This document shows positions 44,537 through 53,243 of a stretch of 64,000 bases of DNA, in pieces (positions within the stretch are counted from its first letter, which is position 1; every line of letters begins with the position of its first letter). Made by a program: the position numbers and the translations under genes. The DNA is taken from NCBI RefSeq assembly GCF_004010325.2, contig NZ_SADR02000006.1, forward strand, positions 1 to 64,000. The letters are read 5' to 3'. Under the pieces are notes generated by a model. It ran no database searches. It worked only from the letters and a program-made list of their open reading frames with translations, and had not been told where the DNA came from. This stretch comes from Mesorhizobium sp. M00.F.Ca.ET.216.01.1.1 (GTDB lineage: Bacteria > Pseudomonadota > Alphaproteobacteria > Rhizobiales > Rhizobiaceae).

Positions 44537-45517
44537 GTGAAAGACTGGCGCTACTGGCTTGCCGAACAGCGCGGAACGCTGCTGGCGTTCGGCATCTTCA
44601 TTGTCATGTTTGCGATCTACACCTCGAACCATCCGGCGGGCTTTACCGCCAACGTCGTGCAGACGGCCTCGAACAAGGGCGTGCTGCTCGCCTTCGTGGC
44701 GATGGCGCAAACGCTGGTAGTGATCACCGCCGGCATCGACCTTTCCGTCGGCATGATCTTCACGCTGACCAATTGCCTGGCCTCCTGGCTGGTCATCGGC
44801 AGCGGCGTCGAGACCGCCTTCGGGGTCGCCGCGGTGCTAGGCACCGGGCTGCTGTGCGGGGCGATCAACGGCGCCATCGTCATCTATGGGCGGCTGCAGC
44901 CGATCGTCGCCACCATCGCCACCGGTGCGGTCTATTTCGGCATCGCGTTGCTGCTAAGGCCGTTTCCGGGCGGCTCTGTCAACGAAGGTCTAGCCGATGC
45001 GCTGACCGGACGCCTGTTCGGCGTGGTGCCGGCGAGCCTGGTTGCGCTGCTGGCCGTCGTGCTCGTCGTCTGGGTGCCGTTCAGCCGCTCGGTGCTCGGC
45101 CGCGCCGCCTATGCGGCGGGGTCGTCGGAGATGGCGGCGTATATGTCCGGCGTGCCGATCCGGCGCGGAAAATTCACCGCCTATGCGCTAGCGGGGCTGC
45201 TTGCCGCGATCGGTGGGCTGTTCCTTACGTTCTTCACCTATACCGGCGACGCGGCCTATGCCAGCGGTAACGCCTATACGCTGTTTTCGATCGCCGCCGT
45301 GGTGCTCGGCGGCGTGTCGCTGTTCGGCGGCAAGGGCAGTGCCATCGGCGCGATCTTCGGCGCGCTTGCTTTCCGCACCATCGGCGACCTGCTCTTCGTC
45401 TTCGATTTCGATCCGCTCTGGCAGCCGCTGTTCCAGGGCGTTATCCTACTGATCGCGGTCAGCCTCGGCGCCTTCGGCCTGTTCAGGGTCCGCAACCGGC
45501 TGGAGTGGTTCCTGTGA
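44537..45517 (+). CDS. Sugar ABC transporter permease (CUT2), first of two
   Basis: 326 aa inner-membrane permease, about ten hydrophobic segments, with the hallmarks AQTLVVITAGIDLSVGMIF and VVLGGVSLFGGKG. I chose GTG 44537, in frame and 13 bases after the ATPase stop; an AAAGGGA lies upstream. The 3' end overlaps the next permease by GTGA. Two unlike permeases in one CUT2 system imply a heterodimeric channel. Confidence 0.87.
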   Translation: MKDWRYWLAEQRGTLLAFGIFIVMFAIYTSNHPAGFTANVVQTASNKGVLLAFVAMAQTLVVITAGIDLSVGMIFTLTNCLASWLVIGSGVETAFGVAAVLGTGLLCGAINGAIVIYGRLQPIVATIATGAVYFGIALLLRPFPGGSVNEGLADALTGRLFGVVPASLVALLAVVLVVWVPFSRSVLGRAAYAAGSSEMAAYMSGVPIRRGKFTAYALAGLLAAIGGLFLTFFTYTGDAAYASGNAYTLFSIAAVVLGGVSLFGGKGSAIGAIFGALAFRTIGDLLFVFDFDPLWQPLFQGVILLIAVSLGAFGLFRVRNRLEWFL

Positions 45518-46500
45518 GCGAAACGACTATCGGCGGTATTGCGAACCGCATGCCGAAATTCATCCGCCGCGCCGATCCGGCGGTCGTTACGGCCTTTGCC
45601 TGCATCGTGCTGCTGCTATTCGTCGGCAGCCTCTATTCACGCAGCTTCCTGTCGCCTGAATATCTGCTGCAGCAGCTCAAGGTGGCCTCGTTCCTCGGTG
45701 TCATCGCCACCGGTATGATGCTGGTCATCCTGCTCGGCCAGATCGACCTGTCGGTGCCATGGTCGGTGGCGGTCGGCGCCATGATGGCATGTGCGGCGGC
45801 CGCTTACGGTCCGGTCGGCGTGGCCCTTGCCATTCCGTTCGGCATCTTCTGCGGCGTACTGATCGGCATTGTCAACGGCATCGGTGTCGCCTACCTGCGC
45901 ATTCCCTCGATGATCATAACGCTTGCCACCAACGCCGTCGCGCAAGGGCTGATGGTGGTCTACACCGGGGGCTTCTCGCCGCAGGATTCGGCGACGGCGG
46001 CGATGCGCTACCTGGCGACCGGCTTTGCCATTCCGGCTGTACCCAACGCGGTCATCATCTGGGTGCTGATCGGCGCGGCAACAGTGTTCGTGCTGAGCCG
46101 CACCGGCTTCGGCCGTACCGTCTATGGCATTGGCAACCGCGAGCGCGCCGCCTATCTTTCCGGCATCGACACGCGGCGTGTGGTGATGATCGCCTTTGCA
46201 GTGTCCGGAGGACTCTCGGCCTTTGGCGGCGTGCTGCTGGCCGGCTATGCCTCCAAGGCGGCCCAGTCGATGGGCGATGCCTACCTTTTGCCGTCGATCG
46301 CTGCGGTGGTGCTCGGCGGCACCTCGATCCTCGGCGGTCGCGGCTCCTATCTCGGCACGGTAGCCGGCGTGATCCTGATCACGCTTTTGCAATCCATTCT
46401 CTCCGTCATGCAGATGCCCGAGGCCGGACGGCAGATCATCTACGGCGTCGTCATCGTCGCCATGCTGCTGCTCTATGGCCGCGCGCCGGCAAGCCGCTAA
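45514..46500 (+). CDS. Sugar ABC transporter permease (CUT2), second of two
   Basis: 328 aa, same fold as the preceding permease: GMMLVILLGQIDLSVPWSV where the first has GIDLSVG, and VVLGGTSILGGRG near the C terminus. GTG 45514 overlaps the preceding stop (GTGA). Forms the second half of the import pore; followed 19 bases later by gluconokinase. Confidence 0.88.
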   Translation: MSETTIGGIANRMPKFIRRADPAVVTAFACIVLLLFVGSLYSRSFLSPEYLLQQLKVASFLGVIATGMMLVILLGQIDLSVPWSVAVGAMMACAAAAYGPVGVALAIPFGIFCGVLIGIVNGIGVAYLRIPSMIITLATNAVAQGLMVVYTGGFSPQDSATAAMRYLATGFAIPAVPNAVIIWVLIGAATVFVLSRTGFGRTVYGIGNRERAAYLSGIDTRRVVMIAFAVSGGLSAFGGVLLAGYASKAAQSMGDAYLLPSIAAVVLGGTSILGGRGSYLGTVAGVILITLLQSILSVMQMPEAGRQIIYGVVIVAMLLLYGRAPASR

Positions 46501-46519
46501 GCTGCATGGCTGACGCTGC

Positions 46520-47068
46520 ATGACTGACGAAAGAGTGACACAGCCGCCAGCGGGTCGATCGGCACCGGCCATCGTGGTGATGGGGGTGGCCGGCTGCGGC
46601 AAGTCAGTCGTCGGCGAAGCGCTGGCGGCGGCATTGGGGGCACTCTTCGTCGAGGGCGACAGACTGCATCCGCCCGAAAACGTCGCGCGCATGGCAAGCG
46701 GCGAGCCGCTCACCGATCAACTCCGCCAAGGTTGGCTCGACGCCATCGGCCAGCGCATTGCAGCGTCGGTCGCCGGCGGGCGGGGTGTGGTCGCCGCGTG
46801 CTCGGCACTGAAGCGCAGCTACCGCGATCGTCTGCGTGGTTTTTGCCAGGATATCGTTTTCGTCCATCTGGAGATCGACCCCGCAACGGCAAAACTGCGC
46901 GTCGGCAACCGCAAGGGTCATTTCATGCCGGCAAGCCTGGTCGACAGCCAGTTCGCCATTCTCGAGGCGCCGGCAGCGGACGAGCGGGCATTGACGTTGG
47001 ACGGGACGCGCCCGGTCTCCGACAGTGTCGCCACCGTGGTTAGCCTGCTCGGCGGGGCGAGTTCATGA
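46520..47068 (+). CDS. gntK: Gluconokinase
   Basis: 182 aa P-loop kinase that phosphorylates gluconate to 6-phosphogluconate with ATP. Walker A VMGVAGCGKSVVG (residues 16-28); the gluconate-kinase segments FVEGDRLHPPENVARMASGEPLTD and AACSALKRSYRDRLR; and the lid GNRKGHFMPASLVDSQF. Slightly longer than usual because of an N-terminal extension of about 13 residues. Last gene of the LacI-controlled importer operon, which makes gluconate or a gluconate precursor the likely import substrate; the product enters the Entner-Doudoroff or pentose phosphate route. Confidence 0.92.
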   Translation: MTDERVTQPPAGRSAPAIVVMGVAGCGKSVVGEALAAALGALFVEGDRLHPPENVARMASGEPLTDQLRQGWLDAIGQRIAASVAGGRGVVAACSALKRSYRDRLRGFCQDIVFVHLEIDPATAKLRVGNRKGHFMPASLVDSQFAILEAPAADERALTLDGTRPVSDSVATVVSLLGGASS

Positions 47069-47164
47069 GGTCGCACAGGCATCCTTGAGGTGCCCGAGGG
47101 CTCGACTTCCAAGATCCAGCCTATCGGTTGCTGCTGGCAGGCTCGGACCGCGGCAACGCCGGAT

Positions 47165-47614
47165 TTAGATCTGCGACGTCAGCTCGACCTGGAAATCGTC
47201 GTTGTCGGCGTCACGCATGGCGGCGAGGCTGCGGTTGTCCAGCACCTCGGCGATCGCCTGGCGTACCTCCAGCATCATATGCCGTACCTGGCACGTCGCC
47301 TCGTTGCAGTCCTCGCAACGCTGGTACTGCGTGCGGCTGGCGCAAGGGATCGGCGCCAGCGGCCCGTCTAGGACGCGCACGACATGGCCGATCTTGATTT
47401 CGGAGGCTGGCCGGGCGAGGCGATAACCGCCTTCCTTGCCCTTGCGGCTCTGGACGAAGCCGGCATTGCGCAACTCGCCGAGAATGGCGTCCAGAAATTT
47501 CTTCGGAATGTTGTTGGCGACGGCAATGTCGTTGACGAATGCAAGCTGGCCGACCGGCAGGCCGGAGAGATGCACGAGGGCCTTGAGGCCGTATTTGCCT
47601 TTTTTGGTAAGCAT
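47165..47614 (-). CDS. Rrf2-family transcriptional regulator with four cysteines
   Basis: 149 aa winged-helix regulator with the Rrf2 opening MLTKKGKYGLKALVHLS and wing RKGKEGGYRLARP. The cluster-binding loop has C91, C100, C103 and C108 (C-x8-C-x2-C-x4-C), one more than the three of IscR or RirA. It is next to two sulfate-binding-protein genes and a sulfate importer, so a role in sulfur or redox control (CymR/IscR-like) is reasonable. Divergent from nothing: it is transcribed leftward and its promoter lies in the 47615-47813 gap. Confidence 0.88.
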   Translation of the reverse strand: MLTKKGKYGLKALVHLSGLPVGQLAFVNDIAVANNIPKKFLDAILGELRNAGFVQSRKGKEGGYRLARPASEIKIGHVVRVLDGPLAPIPCASRTQYQRCEDCNEATCQVRHMMLEVRQAIAEVLDNRSLAAMRDADNDDFQVELTSQI

Positions 47615-47660
47615 GCCCGATTCAGTTCATGAAACCCCAACCACCCGCATCTGGCGGTTG

Positions 47661-47711
47661 TTTGTGTGCAAATCATGACGTTTCGATCGCGCGATGCAGG
47701 TTCGTGCAAAC
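47661..47711. promoter_or_regulatory. Pair of imperfect palindromes upstream of the Rrf2 gene
   Basis: TTTGTGTGCAAA (47661-47672) and GTTCGTGCAAAC (47700-47711), both ending in GTGCAAA, are 39 bases apart and lie 47-97 bases before the Rrf2 start. Candidate autoregulatory sites; weak evidence. Confidence 0.3.
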
Positions 47712-47813
47712 AAGCCGCCCGATGGCACGGTTGTCACAAAGGCGTTGATTCTTCGTAACGTTTTGGACGCCAGGCGGCCGGAACCCGGCCGAATTGCACT
47801 TCCTGAGCCGAAT

Positions 47814-47850
47814 AGCAAAGAAAGCCGGCTCGCCGCCGGCTTTCTTTGCT
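47814..47850. terminator. Strong bidirectional hairpin terminator
   Basis: AGCAAAGAAAGCCGGC (47814-47829) pairs perfectly over 16 bp with GCCGGCTTTCTTTGCT (47835-47850), loop TCGCC. It lies 22 bases after the stop of the leftward sulfate-binding gene; T-rich tracts within the stem serve either strand. Confidence 0.8.
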
Positions 47851-47871
47851 CAGTTCGGAAAGTGGAGGAGC

Positions 47872-48858
47872 TTAGCGACTGCCGTAGGTCTGGTCGAGCA
47901 GACCACCAGCCGCGAAATGCTCGGCCTGCACCTTATCCCAGCCGCCGAAGACATCGTTCACTGTCAGCAGGCGAACATCGGGAAACTGGTCCTTGTACTT
48001 GGCTGCAACTGCTGGGTCGCGAACCCGGTTGCCGTTCTCGGCAAGGATCTCCTGGCCTTGTGGCGTGTAGAGGAAATCGAGATAGGTCTTGGCGAGATCG
48101 CGAGTGCCATGCTCTTCGGCGACCTTGTCGACGATCGCCACCGGAAACTCGGCCAGCAGGCTGACGGAGGGCGTGACCTGTTCGAACTTGTCTTCGCCAT
48201 ACTCCTTGCGGATGCCGCGCGTCTCCGACTCGAAGGTGATCAGAACATCGCCGATCTCGCGCTGCACGAAGGTGGTGGTGGCGGCGCGGCCGCCGGTATC
48301 GAAGATCGGCACGTTGTTGAACAGCTTGGTGACGAACTCCTTCACCTTGGCGTCGTCGCCCTTGAAGGCTTCCTTGGCATAGGCGGTGGCTGCCAGATAG
48401 GTGTAGCGCGCATTGCCTGAGGTCTTCGGATTGGGGAAGATCACCTGCACGTCGTCGCGCACGAGATCGTTCCAGTCCTTGATATGTTTCGGATTTCCGG
48501 CGCGTACCAGAAAGGACGGTAGCGAATAGAACGGCGAGGCGTTGTCGGGGAAATTCTTCTGCCAATCGGCGGAGACGAGGCCCTTCTTGACCAGGAAGTT
48601 GACGTCGATGACTTGGTTGAAGGTGACGACATCGGCACTGAGGCCTTCCGCGATGGCGCGCGCTTGCGCCGAACTTCCGGCATGCGACTGGTCGATGCTC
48701 ACGCCGGGGTGCTCGGCAATGAAGGCCTTGTTGACCTCAGCAAAGAGTTCGCGGCCGACATCATAGGATGCGTTCAGCAATCTGTCGGCCGACCAGGCCT
48801 GTGAGGATGCGAGGAACAGGCCGGCCAGGGTGGCGAGGCCAAGCAAAAATCGCTTCAT
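47872..48858 (-). CDS. Sulfate ABC transporter substrate-binding protein, monocistronic copy
   Basis: 328 aa periplasmic sulfate/thiosulfate-binding protein (Sbp/CysP class). The signal peptide ends near residue 24 (AWS-AD). Family motifs: LLNASYDVGRELFAEVN, QSHAGSSAQARAI, VIFPNPKTSGNARYTYLAA, YTPQGQEILAENGNRVRDP. Ends in a strong terminator and lies downstream of cysA across a 254-base gap, so it probably has its own promoter. Paralogue of the gene at 51975, to which it is only moderately similar. Confidence 0.9.
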   Translation of the reverse strand: MKRFLLGLATLAGLFLASSQAWSADRLLNASYDVGRELFAEVNKAFIAEHPGVSIDQSHAGSSAQARAIAEGLSADVVTFNQVIDVNFLVKKGLVSADWQKNFPDNASPFYSLPSFLVRAGNPKHIKDWNDLVRDDVQVIFPNPKTSGNARYTYLAATAYAKEAFKGDDAKVKEFVTKLFNNVPIFDTGGRAATTTFVQREIGDVLITFESETRGIRKEYGEDKFEQVTPSVSLLAEFPVAIVDKVAEEHGTRDLAKTYLDFLYTPQGQEILAENGNRVRDPAVAAKYKDQFPDVRLLTVNDVFGGWDKVQAEHFAAGGLLDQTYGSR

Positions 48859-49061
48859 GAAAACAGGACTCCCTGAGAATGCCGCCTAAGAATACCGCTT
48901 GTCGAACGCCGAGAGAATAATAGGGCGGTGGACCGCCGCGACGAGACATGCGGGCCGGGCCTGTGGCGTTGCCGTGAGAAAAAGCTTTGCCGAAACAGCC
49001 CGCTGGTAGGATTTTCGTCCAAGCGGAGTCTTTTCGGCGTGTCCTTGCCAAGTCAGCACGG

Positions 49062-49085
49062 CAAAACCGGTTCCCACTTTTTTCT
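49062..49085. repeat. Fragment of a rhizobial-type intergenic repeat
   Basis: AAAACCGGTTCCCACTTTT lies in the 254-base gap between cysA and the sulfate-binding gene. From memory, sequences with this core are common in intergenic DNA of rhizobia. I saw no matching second arm, so this may be a degraded half. The rest of the gap contains GGCGGTGGACCGCC near 48932, a short palindrome, and no gene. Confidence 0.3.
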
Positions 49086-49112
49086 GCGCGGACTTCGGTT
49101 CAGGATCATGGT

Positions 49113-50153
49113 CTAGGCGACTGGAAAAAGCTTCCAACGCCCCGGCCGGAATGCCACCCGGCTCTTTTGCGCCGCCGGATGGTCGACAGGCAGCTCGATC
49201 TCGACCCGTTGGCGTTCGCCGCCGATTTCGAGCTCTACCCGTCTCGTGCCCGAAAGCCGGCGGCTGGCGGCGACCGTGCCGGCGATGCAGCCGTTGCAAC
49301 TGTCCAGCAATTCGATATCGTGCGGTCGAAAGAACAGTACGGCCTCGCCGTTCGGTACATGTGGCGCGGACAGTCCGATCGGACGATCGGCGATCCAGAC
49401 CTCGCCGTCCTCGACCTTGACCGGGACCGAGCTCGATTCGCCGATGAAGCTGTAGACGAAGGGCGAGTTCGGCGTGTCGTAGATTTCGTCGGCGGAGCCG
49501 ACCTGCTCGATGCGGCCCTGGCTCATCACAACGACGCGGTCGGCAAGCTCCAGCGCTTCTTCCTGGTCATGAGTAACGAAAACCGTGGTGTGGCCGGTAG
49601 CGTCATGGATATCGCGCAGCCAGCGGCGCAGTTCGCGCCGCACCTGGGCATCGAGTGCGCCGAACGGCTCGTCGAGCAATAGCACACGCGGTTCGATCGC
49701 CATGGCACGCGCCAACGCCACGCGCTGGCGCTGGCCGCCTGAAAGCTGTGCCGGATAGCGCTTTTCGAGACCCGAGAGCTGAACGAGGTCGAGCAACTCA
49801 GAAGCGCGGCGGCGGATTTCCTTCGCCGACGGACGCGCCGCGCCGTGCCGCACCTTGAGGCCGAAACCGATATTGTCGGCGACCGTCATATGGCGAAACA
49901 GCGCATAGTGCTGGAAGACGAAGCCGACATTGCGCTCCTGGATCGACTTGTGCGAGGCGTCCTCCTCGCCGAAGAAGATCGCGCCCTTGGTCGGCTGCTC
50001 CAGCCCGGCGATCAGCCTGAGCAGCGTCGTCTTGCCTGAACCGGAAGGTCCGAGCAGCGCGATCAGCTCGCCGGATTTGATGTCAAGCGATACGTCGTGG
50101 AGAGCCGGAAACCGCTCAAACTCCTTGCGTACGTTGGTAATGCGGACTTCCAT
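49113..50153 (-). CDS. cysA: Sulfate/thiosulfate ABC transporter ATPase
   Basis: 346 aa ATPase. Walker A GPSGSGKTT, signature LSGGQRQRVALARAM, Walker B VLLLDEPFGALDA, switch VFVTHDQEEALELAD, then a C-terminal TOBE-like region. The KEFERFPALHDVSLDI opening and family size are typical of CysA. ATG 50153 is preferred over the TTG one codon earlier; AGGGACGG is upstream. Last gene of the sbp-cysT-cysW-cysA unit, separated from cysW by a 69-base gap carrying a palindromic repeat. Confidence 0.93.
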   Translation of the reverse strand: MEVRITNVRKEFERFPALHDVSLDIKSGELIALLGPSGSGKTTLLRLIAGLEQPTKGAIFFGEEDASHKSIQERNVGFVFQHYALFRHMTVADNIGFGLKVRHGAARPSAKEIRRRASELLDLVQLSGLEKRYPAQLSGGQRQRVALARAMAIEPRVLLLDEPFGALDAQVRRELRRWLRDIHDATGHTTVFVTHDQEEALELADRVVVMSQGRIEQVGSADEIYDTPNSPFVYSFIGESSSVPVKVEDGEVWIADRPIGLSAPHVPNGEAVLFFRPHDIELLDSCNGCIAGTVAASRRLSGTRRVELEIGGERQRVEIELPVDHPAAQKSRVAFRPGRWKLFPVA

Positions 50154-50172
50154 CAACCGTCCCTTTTTTGTC

Positions 50173-50223
50173 GATGCATGTCGTTACCCCAAAACCGCTA
50201 CGCACTTTTGGGCCACGTGCATC
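50173..50223. repeat. Palindromic intergenic repeat between cysW and cysA
   Basis: GATGCATGT (50173-50181) and the matching end near ACGTGCATC (50215-50223), with CCCCAAAA and TTTTGGG inside, form an imperfect inverted repeat of about 50 bases. The core CAAAACCGCTACGCACTTTTGG resembles a dispersed Mesorhizobium-type palindrome. It is inside an operon, so it may affect relative cysA expression. Confidence 0.5.
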
Positions 50224-51107
50224 TAGTGTCCGCGCACCGCGGCGATCTCGGCGCCGTAGCGCATCTCGAGAAGTGTTTTCAAGACCAGCGTGACGAGCGC
50301 CAAGCCGGCAAGCAGCGAAGCGACGGCGAAGGCGGCGACTGCGTTGTACTCATTGTATAGGATTTCGACATGCAGCGGCATGGTATTGGTCAACCCGCGT
50401 ATGTGCCCCGACACGACCGACACCGCGCCGAATTCGCCCATTGCGCGGGCATTGCACAGCAGCACGCCGTAGAGCAATCCCCATTTGACGTTGGGCAGCG
50501 TCACGTACCAGAAGGTCTGCGAGCCATTGGCGCCGAGCGACAGCGCTGCCTCCTCGTCGCCATTGCCCTGTTCCTGCATCAGCGGGATCAGTTCGCGTGC
50601 GACGAAGGGGAAGGTGACGAAGATGGTGGCCAGCACGATGCCCGGCACGGCAAACAGGATGACGATGCCATGCGCCTTCAGCCAGGCGCCGAGCAGGCCT
50701 TGCGCGCCGAACAAAAGCACGTAGACCAGTCCGGAAATGACCGGCGAAACCGAGAAAGGCAAGTCGATGAGCGTGGTCAGGAAGGCCTTGCCTGTGAACT
50801 CGAACTTGGCGATCGCCCAGGCGGCGGAGATGCCGAAGACGATGTTGAGTGGTACCGAGATCGCCGCCACCAGCAGTGTCAGGCGGATCGCGGAGCGCGT
50901 GTCGGGGCTGGCCAGCGCCTCCGTGTAGGTACCGATTCCCTTGGCGAAGGCTTCGTTGAAGACGACGATCAGCGGCAACAGCAGGAAAACGCCGAGGAAG
51001 GCAAAAGCCACAATCATCAGCGCCGCCCGCACCGGCCGGCTTTCGGTAACCGCCGCGGACAGGCTTTCGTGGTACGGCTCGTAGGATTTGATCTCGGGGT
51101 CAGCCAT
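50223..51107 (-). CDS. cysW: Sulfate ABC transporter permease CysW
   Basis: 294 aa inner-membrane permease with about six helices. CysW-type motifs: [17 protein letters not shown], the [19 protein letters not shown] region and the [23 protein letters not shown]-type loop, then [18 protein letters not shown] 51107 overlaps cysT by 8 bases. Forms the sulfate pore with CysT. Confidence 0.93.
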   Translation of the reverse strand: MADPEIKSYEPYHESLSAAVTESRPVRAALMIVAFAFLGVFLLLPLIVVFNEAFAKGIGTYTEALASPDTRSAIRLTLLVAAISVPLNIVFGISAAWAIAKFEFTGKAFLTTLIDLPFSVSPVISGLVYVLLFGAQGLLGAWLKAHGIVILFAVPGIVLATIFVTFPFVARELIPLMQEQGNGDEEAALSLGANGSQTFWYVTLPNVKWGLLYGVLLCNARAMGEFGAVSVVSGHIRGLTNTMPLHVEILYNEYNAVAAFAVASLLAGLALVTLVLKTLLEMRYGAEIAAVRGH

Positions 51108-51951
51108 AGCGTTTGCGGCTCCACGATTGCACCAGATTGACGACCAGGAGCATTACGAACGACAGTGCCAGCATGATCGTCGCGATCGCGGTCGCCGCCG
51201 GGTAGTTGTATTCCTCCAGCCGGATGACGATCAGGAGCGGCGCGATCTCGGACTTGTAAGGCAGATTGCCGGCGATGAAGATGACGGAGCCGTACTCGCC
51301 GACGCCACGCGCGAACGCCAGCGCGAAACCGGTGATGATGGCTGGCGCCAAACCGGGAAACAAGATGCGGGTGATAATCTGGAAACGGCTGGCGCCAAGC
51401 GTGGCGGCTACTTCCTCCACCTCCTTGTCAATCTCCTCCATGATCGGCTGCACGGTGCGCACGACGAAGGGCAGCCCAATGAAGACCAGCGCAATGACAA
51501 TGCCGAGTGGCGTATAGGCGACTTTGATGCCGAGCGGCATCAGCAGCTTGCCGATCCAGCCGTTCGGGGCGTAGAGCGTGGTCAGCGCGATGCCGGCCAC
51601 AGCGGTCGGCAGCGCGAAGGGCAGATCGACCATGGCATCGGCGATGCGACGGCCCGGAAAGCGATAACGCACCAGCACCCAGGCGACGATCGTGCCGAAG
51701 ACGACATTGACGACAGCGGCGGCGAAGGCGGCGCCGAAGCTAATCCCAAGCGCATTGATGGTGCGGCGGTCGATGACAATCGCCCAAAAGTCGGCCCAGC
51801 CGAGCGCTGCCGAGCGCCAAACCAGCCCGGACAGGGGGATGAGGATGATGAGGGTGAGGTAGGCAAGCGAGAAGCCGAGCATCAATCCGAAACCTGGAAT
51901 GACGCTCGGCTGTCTGAACCGCCACCCCGCCTGCGCGGGTGCTGTGGTCAT
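51100..51951 (-). CDS. cysT: Sulfate ABC transporter permease CysT
   Basis: 283 aa inner-membrane permease. Motifs: [16 protein letters not shown] after the first helix, the [20 protein letters not shown] segment, the [20 protein letters not shown] loop and [17 protein letters not shown]. Follows the sulfate-binding gene by 23 bases and overlaps cysW. The predicted importer takes sulfate or thiosulfate for cysteine synthesis. Confidence 0.93.
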   Translation of the reverse strand: MTTAPAQAGWRFRQPSVIPGFGLMLGFSLAYLTLIILIPLSGLVWRSAALGWADFWAIVIDRRTINALGISFGAAFAAAVVNVVFGTIVAWVLVRYRFPGRRIADAMVDLPFALPTAVAGIALTTLYAPNGWIGKLLMPLGIKVAYTPLGIVIALVFIGLPFVVRTVQPIMEEIDKEVEEVAATLGASRFQIITRILFPGLAPAIITGFALAFARGVGEYGSVIFIAGNLPYKSEIAPLLIVIRLEEYNYPAATAIATIMLALSFVMLLVVNLVQSWSRKRYG

Positions 51952-51974
51952 GTCGTCCTGATCCAGGTCTTAGC

Positions 51975-53003
51975 TTACTGGGCCGGCTTGTAGATCTGGT
52001 CGAATATACCACCATCGCCGAAATGATAAGGCTGTGCTTTCTTCCAGCCACCAAAAAGCGGATCGTCGACGGTGATCAGCTTGATCTCGGGCAGTTTGGC
52101 AAGATCCTCCGCCGGCACCAGGTCGGGCTTCGCCGGACGATAATGGTTCTTGGCGATGATCGTCTGGCCTTCCTTGGAATAGAGGTAGCTCAGATAGGCT
52201 TCGGCGACTTTTCGTGTGCCCTTGGCATCGACATTGGCGTCGACCACCGCGACCGGCGGTTCGGCCCGGATCGAGGTTGGCGGATAGACAATGTCGAAAT
52301 TGTCGGCGCCGAATTCGTCAAGCGCCAGATAGGCCTCGTTTTCCCAAGCGAGCAACACGTCGCCCAGGCCTTTTTGCGCGAAGGTCACGGTCGAGCCGCG
52401 CGCGCCGGCGTCAAGCACCGGAACATGGGAATAGAGGTTGCCGACGAATTCCTTGGTCTTGGCTTCGTCGCCACCGTTATTGGCGTTGGCGTAGGCCCAC
52501 GCAGCGAGATAATTCCAGCGCGCGCCGCCCGAGGTCTTCGGGTTGGGCGTGATCACCTGGACATCCTCTTTGACCAGGTCGCCCCAGTCGTGAATGCCCT
52601 TCGGATTGCCCTTGCGGACGAGAAATACGATGGTCGAGGTATAGGGCGCTGAATTGTTCTCGAACTTTGTCCGCCAGTCGGGATTGATCTTCTTGGTTTT
52701 CGAGACGATGGCGTTGATGTCGCCCTCCAGCGCCAGCGTCACCACGTCGGCGTCGAGGCCGTCGATCACGGCGCGGGCCTGCGCGCCCGATCCGCCATGC
52801 GACTGCTGAATGGTGACCGTCTCGCCGGTTTCGGTTTTCCAGTGGGCGGCGAAAGCCTCGTCATAGGCCTTGTAGAGTTCACGCGTCGGATCATAGGACA
52901 CGTTGAGAATGGTGGTATCGGCAAACGCGAAACCGAGGGTGCCGAACTGGACAGATGTGGCGACCAGTGCGCCGAGCAGTTTCCTGAAATGAGGGTTGGT
53001 CAT
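51975..53003 (-). CDS. Sulfate ABC transporter substrate-binding protein, operon copy
   Basis: 342 aa sulfate-binding protein of the Sbp/CysP class. Signal peptide cleaved near AFA-DT (residue 29). Motifs: ILNVSYDPTRELYKAYDEAF, QQSHGGSGAQARAVIDG, VITPNPKTSGGARWNYLAAW, SKEGQTIIAKNHYRP. ATG 53003 gives the signal peptide; the longer frame to 53063 adds 20 residues. First gene of the cysTWA unit. Nothing notable is visible in the 180-base gap upstream apart from an AT-rich promoter-like stretch around 53080-53130. Confidence 0.92.
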   Translation of the reverse strand: MTNPHFRKLLGALVATSVQFGTLGFAFADTTILNVSYDPTRELYKAYDEAFAAHWKTETGETVTIQQSHGGSGAQARAVIDGLDADVVTLALEGDINAIVSKTKKINPDWRTKFENNSAPYTSTIVFLVRKGNPKGIHDWGDLVKEDVQVITPNPKTSGGARWNYLAAWAYANANNGGDEAKTKEFVGNLYSHVPVLDAGARGSTVTFAQKGLGDVLLAWENEAYLALDEFGADNFDIVYPPTSIRAEPPVAVVDANVDAKGTRKVAEAYLSYLYSKEGQTIIAKNHYRPAKPDLVPAEDLAKLPEIKLITVDDPLFGGWKKAQPYHFGDGGIFDQIYKPAQ

Positions 53004-53243
53004 TTCTGCCTCCGTTGAACTCACGCCAAATCTACCGACTTGATAGAAATTAGATGCATTCATTGTTGCCTTTTTTGCCCTTTCGAAGGAATTTTTCGCC
53101 TAGATTTTCGCATGGGAAGAAATTTTTTCCTCGTGAGGCCGTAGCCGGATTTCGGCGTCGTGAAGCGATCTAACTAGAAGCAGCCCACACGTCGGCAAGG
53201 CTGCTACTGTGAATGCGGTTCACGATCGCTGCAGCCAGTGTTT

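Noticed and set aside
48932-48945. GGCGGTGGACCGCC palindrome upstream of the monocistronic sulfate-binding gene.
   Set aside because: Short and GC-rich, expected by chance in this genome, with no second copy near the other sulfate promoter.
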